Shown here piece by piece: positions 17,547 through 23,905 of a stretch of DNA of 41,952 bases. The notes under the pieces are model-generated. The model was not told the DNA's origin and ran no database searches. It saw only the letters and a program-made list of their open reading frames with translations. A program made the translations under genes and the position numbers. The DNA is from a virus, in the IMG/VR virus record IMGVR_UViG_3300033143_003529, positions 1 to 41,952 of that record; one strand, written 5' to 3'. Positions within the stretch are counted from its first letter, which is position 1, and each line of letters begins with the position of its first letter.

Positions 17547-17651
17547 TTAGTCCAATCTTAGCTTTATTTTTTTAAGACTTATATCGTCTTTATCTTTTGT
17601 AAACCCCTTTTTAGCTCTTTGTAAACCCTTTTTATTCACTATCTTTTTCAT
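17547..17651 (-). CDS. Possible 34-aa basic peptide
   Basis: An ATG at 17651 opens a frame of 34 codons rich in Lys and Asp, with no hydrophobic segment and no recognised motif. It and the next small frame fill the 280-base gap between larger genes. The 3' end of the peptide coding region is AT-rich and no clear ribosome site is seen, so this is tentative. Confidence 0.35.
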   Translation of the reverse strand: MKKIVNKKGLQRAKKGFTKDKDDISLKKIKLRLD

Positions 17652-17667
17652 AGTTTATTTTAGTTAT

Positions 17668-17769
17668 TTAAAACAGTAAGGCACGCATCAATAAAAGCAC
17701 ACCTTTAAGCATAAGATACGCTACTGTTAGGTGTCCAATTATGTAAAATGTTTTTTCTTCTTTGTTCAT
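17668..17769 (-). CDS. Possible 33-aa membrane peptide
   Basis: An ATG at 17769 gives 33 codons with a hydrophobic helix (GHLTVAYLMLKGVLLLMRALLF) at the C-terminus after a charged start. It follows the FtsK-gamma gene in transcription order. Small single-helix proteins are common in phage early regions; no function assigned. Confidence 0.4.
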   Translation of the reverse strand: MNKEEKTFYIIGHLTVAYLMLKGVLLLMRALLF

Positions 17770-17789
17770 ATAACCTCTATAAGTTTAAT

Positions 17790-18020
17790 TTAGTCTTGGG
17801 TATTTTTTATTAAAACCTCTCTTCTTTTGTTTGAGCAAAATTTACCTACAATTTTATCTTCTTCAAGCTTATCTACTAATTTGGCGGCTCTAATATATCC
17901 TATTCTTAATTTCCTTTGTAAAAATGAAGCTGAACATCTTTGATGTGAAATGGTAATTTTTTTAGCCCATTTGTATAGGGGGTCTTCTGACTTTAAGATT
18001 TCTTTTAATTCTTTCTCCAT
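17790..18020 (-). CDS. Free-standing FtsK gamma-type winged-helix protein
   Basis: 76 aa. SASFLQRKLRIGYIRAAKLVDKLEEDKIVGK, then RREVL, is the conserved FtsK/SpoIIIE gamma domain core, including the recognition helix IGYxRAA. In the bacterial translocase this winged helix reads KOPS/SRS sequences and activates XerD. Here no motor domain is attached: the protein starts about 15 residues before the domain and ends with it. It may bind host KOPS-like sites or the host translocase, or act as a DNA-binding regulator. Stand-alone copies are known from phages; the role here is inferred. Confidence 0.88.
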   Translation of the reverse strand: MEKELKEILKSEDPLYKWAKKITISHQRCSASFLQRKLRIGYIRAAKLVDKLEEDKIVGKFCSNKRREVLIKNTQD

Positions 18021-18063
18021 ATATATTTATTTTAAGTTAGTTAGTTTAATTATTCGCACAACA

Positions 18064-18082
18064 ACGCAGATTATGCGACTTA
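18064..18082 (-). repeat. Stop-codon-proximal hairpin repeat, copy 1
   Basis: On the minus strand this is TAAGTCGCATAATCTGCGT. It begins with the stop codon of the 157-aa gene and forms a CGCA/TGCG stem. A copy with two mismatches starts at the stop codon of the next gene upstream (18570-18588). Confidence 0.6.
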
Positions 18083-18553
18083 ATAAGTTTTAGTGTTCCA
18101 AGTAATAAAATTATTTTCTTTTTTAGCAAAAATTAAGAAATAATATCTACCAAACCATCTTCTGTCTAAAACTATATGTATTTTCTGTAAATAAAATCCA
18201 CTATCCTTAAATGTTTGGTATCTTTTTGGTGTCCAACTATTAAGAGCTTGATTGTTTATTAAAAACGCTATTCCTGTCTTAGCTATTGATAATGCTTTTT
18301 CAAAGAATTTCCAACTTTCGTGAAATGGTGGATTACCAATTACCCAATCTACTCGTTTATCCCACTTATAAAAATCACAACCTCTTTCTATTTCACACTC
18401 ATATTTTTGAGCAACTCTTAAATTATTAAACCAAACATTATCACCAGAACCAGCATCTAAAAAAGTATCCTCTCTTTTCGTTGGAATTAAAGCTAATAAA
18501 TCTTTAACCATTTGTTCGTTTGTATAATAGAAATTTTTAGGTCTTTTTTTCAT
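18080..18553 (-). CDS. N6-adenine-type methyltransferase-like protein
   Basis: 157 aa. FLDAGSGDNVW (about 33-43) is a SAM-binding motif I; WVIGNPPFHESW (about 71-82) carries the NPPF motif IV of N6-adenine DNA (or Gln/RNA) methyltransferases. There is no separate target-recognition domain, so it resembles small phage orphan methylases. It is flanked on both sides by nearly identical hairpin repeats. Could modify DNA or RNA; the substrate is not clear. Confidence 0.7.
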   Translation of the reverse strand: MKKRPKNFYYTNEQMVKDLLALIPTKREDTFLDAGSGDNVWFNNLRVAQKYECEIERGCDFYKWDKRVDWVIGNPPFHESWKFFEKALSIAKTGIAFLINNQALNSWTPKRYQTFKDSGFYLQKIHIVLDRRWFGRYYFLIFAKKENNFITWNTKTY

Positions 18554-18569
18554 AATTAAATGTCTCTTT

Positions 18570-18588
18570 ACGCAGATTGTGCGTCTTA
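18570..18588 (-). repeat. Stop-codon-proximal hairpin repeat, copy 2
   Basis: On the minus strand this is TAAGACGCACAATCTGCGT, starting at the stop codon of the HNH gene. It matches copy 1 at 17 of 19 positions and keeps the CGCA/TGCG stem. Confidence 0.6.
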
Positions 18589-18933
18589 TTTTAATTGCTC
18601 TATTATGTCTTGATAGTATTTTAAGGTTAAGTAGCTACCCTCTGGGCGATTTTTAGCCCTCTCTTCTAACCAATCTATCCAGTCTTGCCCTCTTTTCTCT
18701 ATTATTTGTTGTTCAATCTTTTTAGCGTCTTGATGATGTAATACAAAGTGACATTTTTTACAAAGTGTGATGTGATTATCTTTATTATAGCGTAGGTGTC
18801 CATAACTCCCTTTAAAAAAATAGTGATGTCCTTGTAATCCAAAAATTGAACCACAAACCTCACAACACTCTTCTAAGTATTTCATAAACCATAACTTGTC
18901 CGCTTGTTTTCTTAATCTTTGTTTTTTTGTCAT
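18586..18933 (-). CDS. HNH endonuclease
   Basis: 115 aa. CEVCGSIFGLQGHHYFF, then [15 protein letters not shown], contains two CxxC zinc pairs and the HH metal site of the HNH fold. A short basic N-terminus and a helical tail are present. It is far from the terminase genes, so it may be a homing/mobile endonuclease or a host-DNA nuclease. Its start overlaps the stop of the 87-aa gene by one base. Confidence 0.8.
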   Translation of the reverse strand: MTKKQRLRKQADKLWFMKYLEECCEVCGSIFGLQGHHYFFKGSYGHLRYNKDNHITLCKKCHFVLHHQDAKKIEQQIIEKRGQDWIDWLEERAKNRPEGSYLTLKYYQDIIEQLK

Positions 18934-19196
18934 TATTTAGCTGGAGCATTAAAATATCGCCTGGCCTGACTTAATCCGTAAGTTCCTCCAAAATATAATC
19001 TCCATTCTGATCGTTCCATTCTACATTCTCTTAAAGCGTCTGTGGTTGAGTCAATCGTGACTTTATGATCGTTTAAATCTCTTTTTAAATTATAAATCTC
19101 AAGGCCTATATCGTGATTTAATTCAATAACTCTTACGAAAAGCCCTAAAAAAAGAAGCGTTGAGATAAAAAGTGTTAATGCAATTATTTTGAACAT
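18933..19196 (-). CDS. Small membrane-anchored coiled-coil protein
   Basis: 87 aa. One N-terminal hydrophobic helix (about 3-22) is followed by a polar helical region (ELNHDIGLEIYNLKRDLNDH). This layout resembles an Rz-like inner-membrane spanin or a small lysis accessory, but no partner lipoprotein is seen. It overlaps the next, holin-like gene by 13 bases. Function uncertain. Confidence 0.5.
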   Translation of the reverse strand: MFKIIALTLFISTLLFLGLFVRVIELNHDIGLEIYNLKRDLNDHKVTIDSTTDALRECRMERSEWRLYFGGTYGLSQARRYFNAPAK

Positions 19197-19378
19197 TTTT
19201 TTATTAAATTAATTATAAAATCTCCTATATCGTCTATTAAAACATAAAGCGAAAGAACTACTGCTATTGCTCCCGAGATTGAAAAAACTATGTTTGGGAC
19301 TAAAATATAGAAAGCGTATTTGGTAAGAATTAGTCCGAAAAAGATCGCGATTGAGATTAGTGGGATTGTGTAGTTCAT
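19184..19378 (-). CDS. Small two-helix membrane protein, holin-like
   Basis: 64 aa with two hydrophobic helices (about 4-26 and 30-48) and a basic C-terminus ending KKCSK. The architecture fits class II holins, but it is about 6 kb from the lysis cassette that has its own holin candidate. It may instead be an early-expressed membrane protein acting on the host. Start overlaps the methylase stop. Confidence 0.5.
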   Translation of the reverse strand: MNYTIPLISIAIFFGLILTKYAFYILVPNIVFSISGAIAVVLSLYVLIDDIGDFIINLIKKCSK

Positions 19379-20622
19379 AACATTGGCACAGGTTGTGCTT
19401 TTATACGATTTTTAGCGATTTTAATATACTCTGAATTTAATTCTATTCCAAGATAGTTTCTTTTATATCTTTTAGCGACAACCCCCACAGTTCCACTTCC
19501 CATAAACGGATCTAAAACTATTCCTGCTTTAAATCCTTTTTTGCATTTACAATCTGTCCAACCAAGTGTATTGTATTTATTTTCTCCTTGAACTCCTGTT
19601 CTCGCAAAAGCTGCTGGCATATAATAAGGATCATTTTTATCTACACTATCTCTTGCCATTCCAGTATGAAGTTTGTGCTTTCTAATATTCACTAATTCTT
19701 TTTTTATTATTCTCTCTCTCGCAATTCCACACTTCTTACAAATCTCTTTAGGACAACTACTTAATATCATAGGAGTTATAAGTTTTTCAGGAAAGGTAGC
19801 AAAGTGAGCTTCTGAAAATGGTTGTGTGGCTATTTTCCACATATCTCCGGGGTTTTTGCCTAAAGAATTTAGTTGGACCATTTTATCGTTAGTATAACCC
19901 GTTATCTTTTTCTTTCCTTTTGATGTTGAATTCATCTCATTAACTGGATAATTACATCTTTCAATCGTATTTTGTTTATGCGGTTTCCTCACTGCATCTA
20001 AATCAAACCAATACTTCTTCCTCTTAACCAATATAAATACTGGCTCATAACTATTAGCAAATCTATCTTTTACTGAACTAGGCATATGATTGGGTTTGTG
20101 CCAGACTATTGTATTTCTTAATATCCAACCTTGTTGGTCTATTATTTTAAGAATTAAGCGATAATTTTGGAGCATTAGACACTTAGGTTGTAATAATCCT
20201 TTCTTTTTTCTTGGCGTGTTGTCTACTCCAGAGCATTTGGCTGAGCAAAATTTCTGTTGAGGATGTCCTGTAAACTCTTTATCGCATTGTTTACAAATCC
20301 TTTTTTTATTAGGCATTACCCAAACCTGTTTTCCTGTCGGTTTGTTGTCTTTATTCATTCCTTTTCCTGAAGAAGTATAAGCATCCCCGTGATTCCAGTA
20401 CATAACTCCTGTTGGTTTTAAAACTCTTTTCAGCTCGGCCGTAATCTTTAAAAGTTTTTCAATAAATTCTTCTAAAGTAGATTCTAATCCAATTTGCCCA
20501 TCAACTCCATAATCTCTCAATCCCCAATAAGGAGGACTCGTAATGATCGTATCTATAAAATCGTCTGAAAATGTTTTAAGAACTTCTAAAGTATCACCTT
20601 GAATTATTTGATTTACTTTCAT
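19375..20622 (-). CDS. DNA methyltransferase (beta-type, SPPYW) with zinc-finger insertion
   Basis: 415 aa. TSPPYWGLRDYG (28-39) is motif IV; VLDPFMGSGTVGVVA near the C-terminus is motif I and GIELN motif II, an order typical of beta-class N4-cytosine or N6-adenine methylases. A CKQCDKEF...CSAKC zinc finger is inserted at about 110-130 and a second Cys cluster at about 290-300. No cognate restriction gene is seen, so it probably protects phage DNA from host nucleases. Confidence 0.9.
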   Translation of the reverse strand: MKVNQIIQGDTLEVLKTFSDDFIDTIITSPPYWGLRDYGVDGQIGLESTLEEFIEKLLKITAELKRVLKPTGVMYWNHGDAYTSSGKGMNKDNKPTGKQVWVMPNKKRICKQCDKEFTGHPQQKFCSAKCSGVDNTPRKKKGLLQPKCLMLQNYRLILKIIDQQGWILRNTIVWHKPNHMPSSVKDRFANSYEPVFILVKRKKYWFDLDAVRKPHKQNTIERCNYPVNEMNSTSKGKKKITGYTNDKMVQLNSLGKNPGDMWKIATQPFSEAHFATFPEKLITPMILSSCPKEICKKCGIARERIIKKELVNIRKHKLHTGMARDSVDKNDPYYMPAAFARTGVQGENKYNTLGWTDCKCKKGFKAGIVLDPFMGSGTVGVVAKRYKRNYLGIELNSEYIKIAKNRIKAQPVPML

Positions 20623-20624
20623 TT

Positions 20625-20924
20625 TTAAATCTTATTATCTTTCAAAACCTGATAAAGTCCTCTTCCTAAACCTATAACCGTTTCTTCTTTTAAATCACCC
20701 GTAGAATTATAAATATAATCTATTGCGTGGATAATTTCATGTAAAAGTGTTTCAAAGATATAAGCTTCTGGCATTTTCTTTCCCCCATCGTCAACCTCTC
20801 TTAAATAAATCTTTTTACGAATTACGTCAGTAAAACCAAACCTATCAGTTCTTTCTGCGAACTCATAAGGATAAATTACATCCCAAATATATCCTCCTAT
20901 TTTAAGTTTTTTTGGTATTTTCAT
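20625..20924 (-). CDS. Putative zinc metallopeptidase
   Basis: 99 aa. LLHEIIHAIDY contains the zincin HExxH motif (His62, Glu63, His66) with a short helical tail. The protein is the size of the minimal metallopeptidase domains found in phages. The third zinc ligand is not obvious; Glu80 or Glu81 is possible. The ATG overlaps the stop of a 48-aa zinc-finger-like gene. Substrate unknown. Confidence 0.65.
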   Translation of the reverse strand: MKIPKKLKIGGYIWDVIYPYEFAERTDRFGFTDVIRKKIYLREVDDGGKKMPEAYIFETLLHEIIHAIDYIYNSTGDLKEETVIGLGRGLYQVLKDNKI

Positions 20925-21067
20925 TTTCTCTTATAATAATTTATTAAAGCTCTTTCTTTTTTTCTTTCTTGTTTGTGATCCCAACAACAAGTATATTGTA
21001 TTTCAACATGAGATTTAAACCTCTTTCCACAGACTACACACTTTTGAGGATATTTCTTTTCTTTCAC
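20921..21067 (-). CDS. 48-aa zinc-finger-like protein
   Basis: A GTG at 21067 opens a 48-codon frame with CVVCGKRF and CCWDH, a plausible CxxC...CCxxH zinc finger, then a very basic tail. Its TGA overlaps the ATG of the metallopeptidase (ATGA), supporting a real gene. It is the first gene after the putative origin. Only a weak ribosome site is seen at the GTG. Confidence 0.5.
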   Translation of the reverse strand: MKEKKYPQKCVVCGKRFKSHVEIQYTCCWDHKQERKKERALINYYKRK

Positions 21068-21085
21068 AATATGTTTATATTATTA

Positions 21086-21100
21086 GTAACGTAACGTAAC
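21086..21100. repeat. GTAAC tandem repeat (3 units)
   Basis: Three perfect 5-bp units, directly beside an AT-rich segment in the putative origin. Could be an iteron-like site or the edge of an unwinding element. Confidence 0.5.
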
Positions 21101-21185
21101 GTATATATAATATTGTTGTTGTTGTAGCGGACATTTTGATAGGACATTAAGTTTATTTGTATTGGGGGTAAGTAGTGTAAAAGTC

Positions 21186-21216
21186 TGTGGAATAAGTGGA
21201 AAACCTTTGTGGATAA
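21186..21216 (-). promoter_or_regulatory. DnaA-box cluster
   Basis: Perfect consensus box TTATCCACA at 21216-21208, then TTTTCCACT at 21203-21195 and TATTCCACA at 21194-21186, all in the same orientation within 31 bases. Confidence 0.6.
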
Positions 21217-21321
21217 ATTTTTATGCCTGCCACACTACCGTTTATTTTTATGCCCTAAGACTACTTGCTGCTAGGAATAGAACACAACATTAACGAGTAG
21301 TGTCGCAGAAAGAAATGCTAA

Positions 21322-21522
21322 TTAATCTGAGATAACACCCTCATCAAAAGACTTAACTATATAACAAACATTAACGCTACCGTCTTGATTATCCATTATT
21401 TCTTTTTTTACAATACAACCCTTTATCGTAATTTCTATATCTTGTCCAAGTTCAAGTGGTTGTGGTCTTAATGGTATTCTACCCGCTATTTTAATTAAGA
21501 CTTGATCAATATTCTTTTTCAT
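21322..21522 (-). CDS. Small hypothetical protein before origin
   Basis: 66 aa, beta-rich (ELGQDIEITIKGCIVKKEI ... VCYIVKSF), compatible with a small OB-like or SH3-like barrel. No catalytic motif. It overlaps the SWIM protein gene by 17 bases and is the last gene before the putative origin, so a DNA-metabolism role is plausible but unproven. Confidence 0.55.
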   Translation of the reverse strand: MKKNIDQVLIKIAGRIPLRPQPLELGQDIEITIKGCIVKKEIMDNQDGSVNVCYIVKSFDEGVISD

Positions 21523-21712
21523 ACTTAACTCCTTTAAAGTGATTTAATGCGATTCTTATATGACGACATTGATGGCCTCTAATTCCAGCAATACAATCAC
21601 ATTTATATCCAGTTTTCTTGTGCCATGACACAACGTGGAAAGTTCCTTTATTTGATTTTGAAGGAACCCTCCACCGAAAGGTGGGTTTGGGTGGTATTCT
21701 ATAAACTTTCAT
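21506..21712 (-). CDS. SWIM zinc-finger protein
   Basis: 68 aa. KCDCIAGIRGHQCRH (Cys38, Cys40, Cys49, His51) is a CxCxnCxH SWIM finger preceded by a beta-rich region. SWIM domains bind DNA or proteins and occur in recombination partners (Shu2/ZSWIM7-type) and in mobile elements. Located between the nuclease gene group and the origin; a role in recombination or replication is inferred. It overlaps both neighbours. Confidence 0.7.
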   Translation of the reverse strand: MKVYRIPPKPTFRWRVPSKSNKGTFHVVSWHKKTGYKCDCIAGIRGHQCRHIRIALNHFKGVKYEKEY

Positions 21713-22103
21713 CTTCGTTAATAACTGGTATATCCTCTTCTTTTACTTCTTTGTTTGGAGAACAAAATCCTTCCTCTCCCTCAATCCAGTCAATGGCGGT
21801 TAAATAAATAACATTTCTCATTTTACCACTTACATTCTCTCTGTTTATCCAAACCTTTACTTTCTCCCCTTGCCATTCATTCGTTTCTTCACCAAAAACA
21901 TCTATTAAATAATTCATTGTGGTTTGGTTAAAAGATAGATTCTTAACTCCATTCTTTGTTTCTACTTTAAAGACATGCCTATCTCCGTATTCCCCAGAAA
22001 CTATTTCACCATCGTTTGCGATTATGATTATATCTTCGTTGTTAACGTCTTCTTTGGCCTTAACCCAATCTCCCTTAACGCTTATTTTCTTTTGAACTTT
22101 CAT
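21699..22103 (-). CDS. Hypothetical protein, possible ssDNA-binding-like
   Basis: 134 aa, beta-rich core (WVKAKEDVNNEDIIIIANDG, VFKVETKNGVKNLSF, EKVKVWINRENVSGKMRNVIYLTAID) and a strongly acidic C-terminal tail ending in EDESL. An OB-type core with an acidic tail is reminiscent of phage single-strand binding proteins, but no family signature is certain. It is coupled to the Cas4/RecB-like nuclease (4-base overlap), which supports a recombination role. Confidence 0.5.
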   Translation of the reverse strand: MKVQKKISVKGDWVKAKEDVNNEDIIIIANDGEIVSGEYGDRHVFKVETKNGVKNLSFNQTTMNYLIDVFGEETNEWQGEKVKVWINRENVSGKMRNVIYLTAIDWIEGEEGFCSPNKEVKEEDIPVINEDESL

Positions 22104-22783
22104 TTTTTTGTTTTATTAGTTATTTTTTGACCTTTACACGTTTTATGAAACCTACAATACTTCGCCTGCCAACTATCCTTTTCCGGCAAATCTAATAATG
22201 ATATATCTTTCGATTTCCAAGCTTTATTCATAGAATTCAACCAAGACATCACCTCTTGCTCTAAACTCTCGTTAGAAAGCAAGACAGGATACTCTAACAC
22301 CCTCATATCGTCCTTGCTGATGTAGATAATATTGCCTTTTTCTATCCCTAACAGCCTTAGATACATCCAGGTTTGATATTCGTGGTGTCTGTTAGCTCCC
22401 TCTCCCTTTTTGTCCATCCAAGAAAATGCCCTTGAATTTTTAGATTTAATCTCGTAAAGAACTCTATCTCCTTTGTATTTAATAATTACATCTGAATATC
22501 CACTAACTCCAAGTTTTTTATCCTCTACCCTCGTTTGTGTTTCAATCTTTACACCATCCTGGGAGCTAATTAAATCTACAACCCAGTCTTCTACTTTATT
22601 TCCTAGATCAAAGACTCTTAGGGTTCTATCGTCTATCTCTTTATCGGGCTTAACTCCTAGTCTCTCTAAGTAGGTTCCTCTCATACAACTCCCTATTTTT
22701 GAAATGTGCCAACTTGTTATCTCTTTTTTCTTTCGCTTTCTACTTCTAACGGCCTGGTTGATGATATTTTGTATAGGAATCAT
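22100..22783 (-). CDS. PD-(D/E)xK exonuclease, Cas4/RecB-like
   Basis: 227 aa. GYSDVII (Asp98) and LYEIKSK (Glu111, Lys113) form the PD-(D/E)xK core; an upstream His26 and the GNKVEDWVV helix match the RecB-nuclease fold. Cys33 in GSCMRGTYL and C-terminal CRFHKTC (Cys210, Cys216) occupy places used by the iron-sulfur Cys of Cas4/AddB, although a fourth Cys is not seen. Likely a recombination or end-resection nuclease. Confidence 0.8.
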   Translation of the reverse strand: MIPIQNIINQAVRSRKRKKKEITSWHISKIGSCMRGTYLERLGVKPDKEIDDRTLRVFDLGNKVEDWVVDLISSQDGVKIETQTRVEDKKLGVSGYSDVIIKYKGDRVLYEIKSKNSRAFSWMDKKGEGANRHHEYQTWMYLRLLGIEKGNIIYISKDDMRVLEYPVLLSNESLEQEVMSWLNSMNKAWKSKDISLLDLPEKDSWQAKYCRFHKTCKGQKITNKTKK

Positions 22784-22959
22784 ATTAAATCTTCTTTTTC
22801 ATCACGAGTTAATTGTTCTTCATCTATCTCATGGTCGTCATAACACTCTCTATCTAATTCTCTCATCGCCATAACTCTGTCTGTTTCCTGTATCTCAAAT
22901 ACATTTTTGTTATAAACCTTTTTGTTTATTTGATTGATTGTTTTTTTTATTTCTTCCAT
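22780..22959 (-). CDS. Small acidic hypothetical protein
   Basis: 59 aa from the ATG at 22959, rich in Glu and Asp (REDRECYDDHEIDEEQ-like tail), helical and soluble. Its TGA overlaps the ATG of the nuclease gene (ATGA), which argues for a real coupled gene. Not recognised. Acidic small phage proteins sometimes mimic DNA, but nothing specific shows that here. Confidence 0.55.
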   Translation of the reverse strand: MEEIKKTINQINKKVYNKNVFEIQETDRVMAMRELDRECYDDHEIDEEQLTRDEKEDLI

Positions 22960-22985
22960 AATTTTTCAAGGGTAGGAGCTATAAG

Positions 22986-23025
22986 AATGGTTGCCCAAAA
23001 TTATAACCCCTACTCTGCAACCATT
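22986..23025 (-). other. Intercistronic RNA hairpin
   Basis: A perfect 9-bp stem (AATGGTTGC with GCAACCATT, loop 22 nt) starts at the stop codon of the 83-aa gene on the minus strand. No U-tract follows, so it is not a typical intrinsic terminator; it may stabilise or process mRNA. Confidence 0.5.
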
Positions 23026-23276
23026 TAATTATCTTCTTTGTCACCATCGCCCTCGTTGTCCAACATAATCATGGTGTTGCGATCACGTTCTTTAATCTCA
23101 TTCATTTCTCTGGCTTCTTCTTCATACTCTTTACAACCATCTAAGATTTTATTAGCTGCACTTCTTGCTCTTGTAATAAATTCGTTTGGTGATGCGTCTG
23201 TTATGTGTTTCATTCTATCTTCTGCTAAACTACTAGCGTCAGATAGGCCCTCAATAAGTTTTATATTAAGTTTCAT
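23025..23276 (-). CDS. Small hypothetical helical protein
   Basis: 83 aa, charged and helical (LIEGLSDASSLAEDRMKH, ARSAANKILDGCKEYEEEAREMNEIKERDRN) with an acidic tail. No membrane segment or catalytic motif. It follows the HTH-HNH gene by 6 bases and so probably shares its promoter. Function unknown. Confidence 0.6.
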   Translation of the reverse strand: MKLNIKLIEGLSDASSLAEDRMKHITDASPNEFITRARSAANKILDGCKEYEEEAREMNEIKERDRNTMIMLDNEGDGDKEDN

Positions 23277-23282
23277 AATTGT

Positions 23283-23630
23283 TTATATTAAGCTAATTAC
23301 CTTTCGACCTTTGGATTTTCCTCTAATAGGAGAATGAATCGATAAATGACAACTTCTACAAAGAGATATTAGATTAGATGGATCGTTGTTATAATTATCT
23401 CCATCAACGTGATGGATTAGTATGGCTCCCTCTAAACACCTTTGACACTTAAAATTATCTCTCTGTAAAATTGATTGAAACAATACATCCAACCAATGAT
23501 ATTTTTTACAATTTTTTCTTCTATTAGGTTCAACGTATCCACTAATTAATTGATGAATTCTTTGACGGCTAACACCAAATAATTTACCAATCGACTGATA
23601 TGACAATCCCCTTCTTTTTAGTCGCTTCAT
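23283..23630 (-). CDS. HTH-HNH endonuclease
   Basis: 115 aa from the ATG at 23630. An in-frame ATG at 23648 would add six residues, but it coincides with the predicted transcription start, while the ATG at 23630 has AAGAGA 8-12 bases upstream. The N-terminus RGLSYQSIGKLFGVSRQRIHQLI is a helix-turn-helix of the sigma/resolvase kind. The C-terminus CQRCLEGAILIHHVDGDNYNNDPSNLISLCRSCH is a full HNH site. The HTH may give target specificity or self-regulation. Confidence 0.8.
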   Translation of the reverse strand: MKRLKRRGLSYQSIGKLFGVSRQRIHQLISGYVEPNRRKNCKKYHWLDVLFQSILQRDNFKCQRCLEGAILIHHVDGDNYNNDPSNLISLCRSCHLSIHSPIRGKSKGRKVISLI

Positions 23631-23655
23631 TTGTGTTATTCTCTTCATTATAGTT

Positions 23656-23685
23656 ATTCTATCATAGCTCTTAACTATGTGTCAA
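23656..23685 (-). promoter_or_regulatory. Strong sigma-70-type promoter for HTH-HNH operon
   Basis: Minus strand TTGACA (23685-23680) and TAGAAT (23661-23656) with an 18-bp spacer. The expected start near 23649 abuts the first ATG of the HTH-HNH gene. A TTATCCACT sequence (23703-23695), one base from the DnaA box consensus, lies 9 bp upstream of the -35. Confidence 0.7.
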
Positions 23686-23713
23686 GGGATTAAAAGTGGA
23701 TAACTTTTCAACC

Positions 23714-23739
23714 AAAAAAAGAGCGGAAATCACTCTTTT
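23714..23739 (-). terminator. Intrinsic terminator before the HTH-HNH promoter
   Basis: Minus-strand stem AAAAGAGTG/CGCTCTTTT (one G-U pair) with a 5-nt loop, followed by more T residues. It lies just after the stop codon of a 48-aa membrane protein gene and separates that transcript from the HTH-HNH operon. Confidence 0.8.
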
Positions 23740-23884
23740 ATTTGATTAATTTCATTGCACAAATAGTAATCATCGCTGCTGAAAAGAAATATCCAGCACC
23801 CCATAATTGCCTTTTTAAAAGACAATCTATTGTTGCTCCGAAGTTAAGTATTATTATTGCTATTGTAAAGATTGGTGTATTCAT
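23738..23884 (-). CDS. 48-aa membrane protein
   Basis: Frame from the ATG at 23884 with two hydrophobic helices (IFTIAIIILNFGATI and GYFFSAAMITICAMKLI) joined by a short basic loop. It ends directly at the terminator. No clear ribosome site is visible, so the gene is tentative. Size and layout fit the small membrane proteins common in phage early regions. Confidence 0.45.
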   Translation of the reverse strand: MNTPIFTIAIIILNFGATIDCLLKRQLWGAGYFFSAAMITICAMKLIK

Positions 23885-23905
23885 AAAAAAAAGTAGAGAG
23901 AGAAA

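Larger units (their letters stand above)
21068..21321. other. Putative replication origin region
   Basis: The 254-base gap holds no convincing gene. On the minus strand it carries a perfect DnaA box TTATCCACA (21216-21208) followed by two relaxed boxes (21203-21195 and 21194-21186). About 100 bases further on is an AT-rich stretch with three tandem GTAAC units (21086-21100), TATATATAATATT and a GTT repeat. A GGACATT direct repeat lies near 21129-21150. This layout suits a DnaA-dependent origin; strand asymmetry was not computed. Confidence 0.55.
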
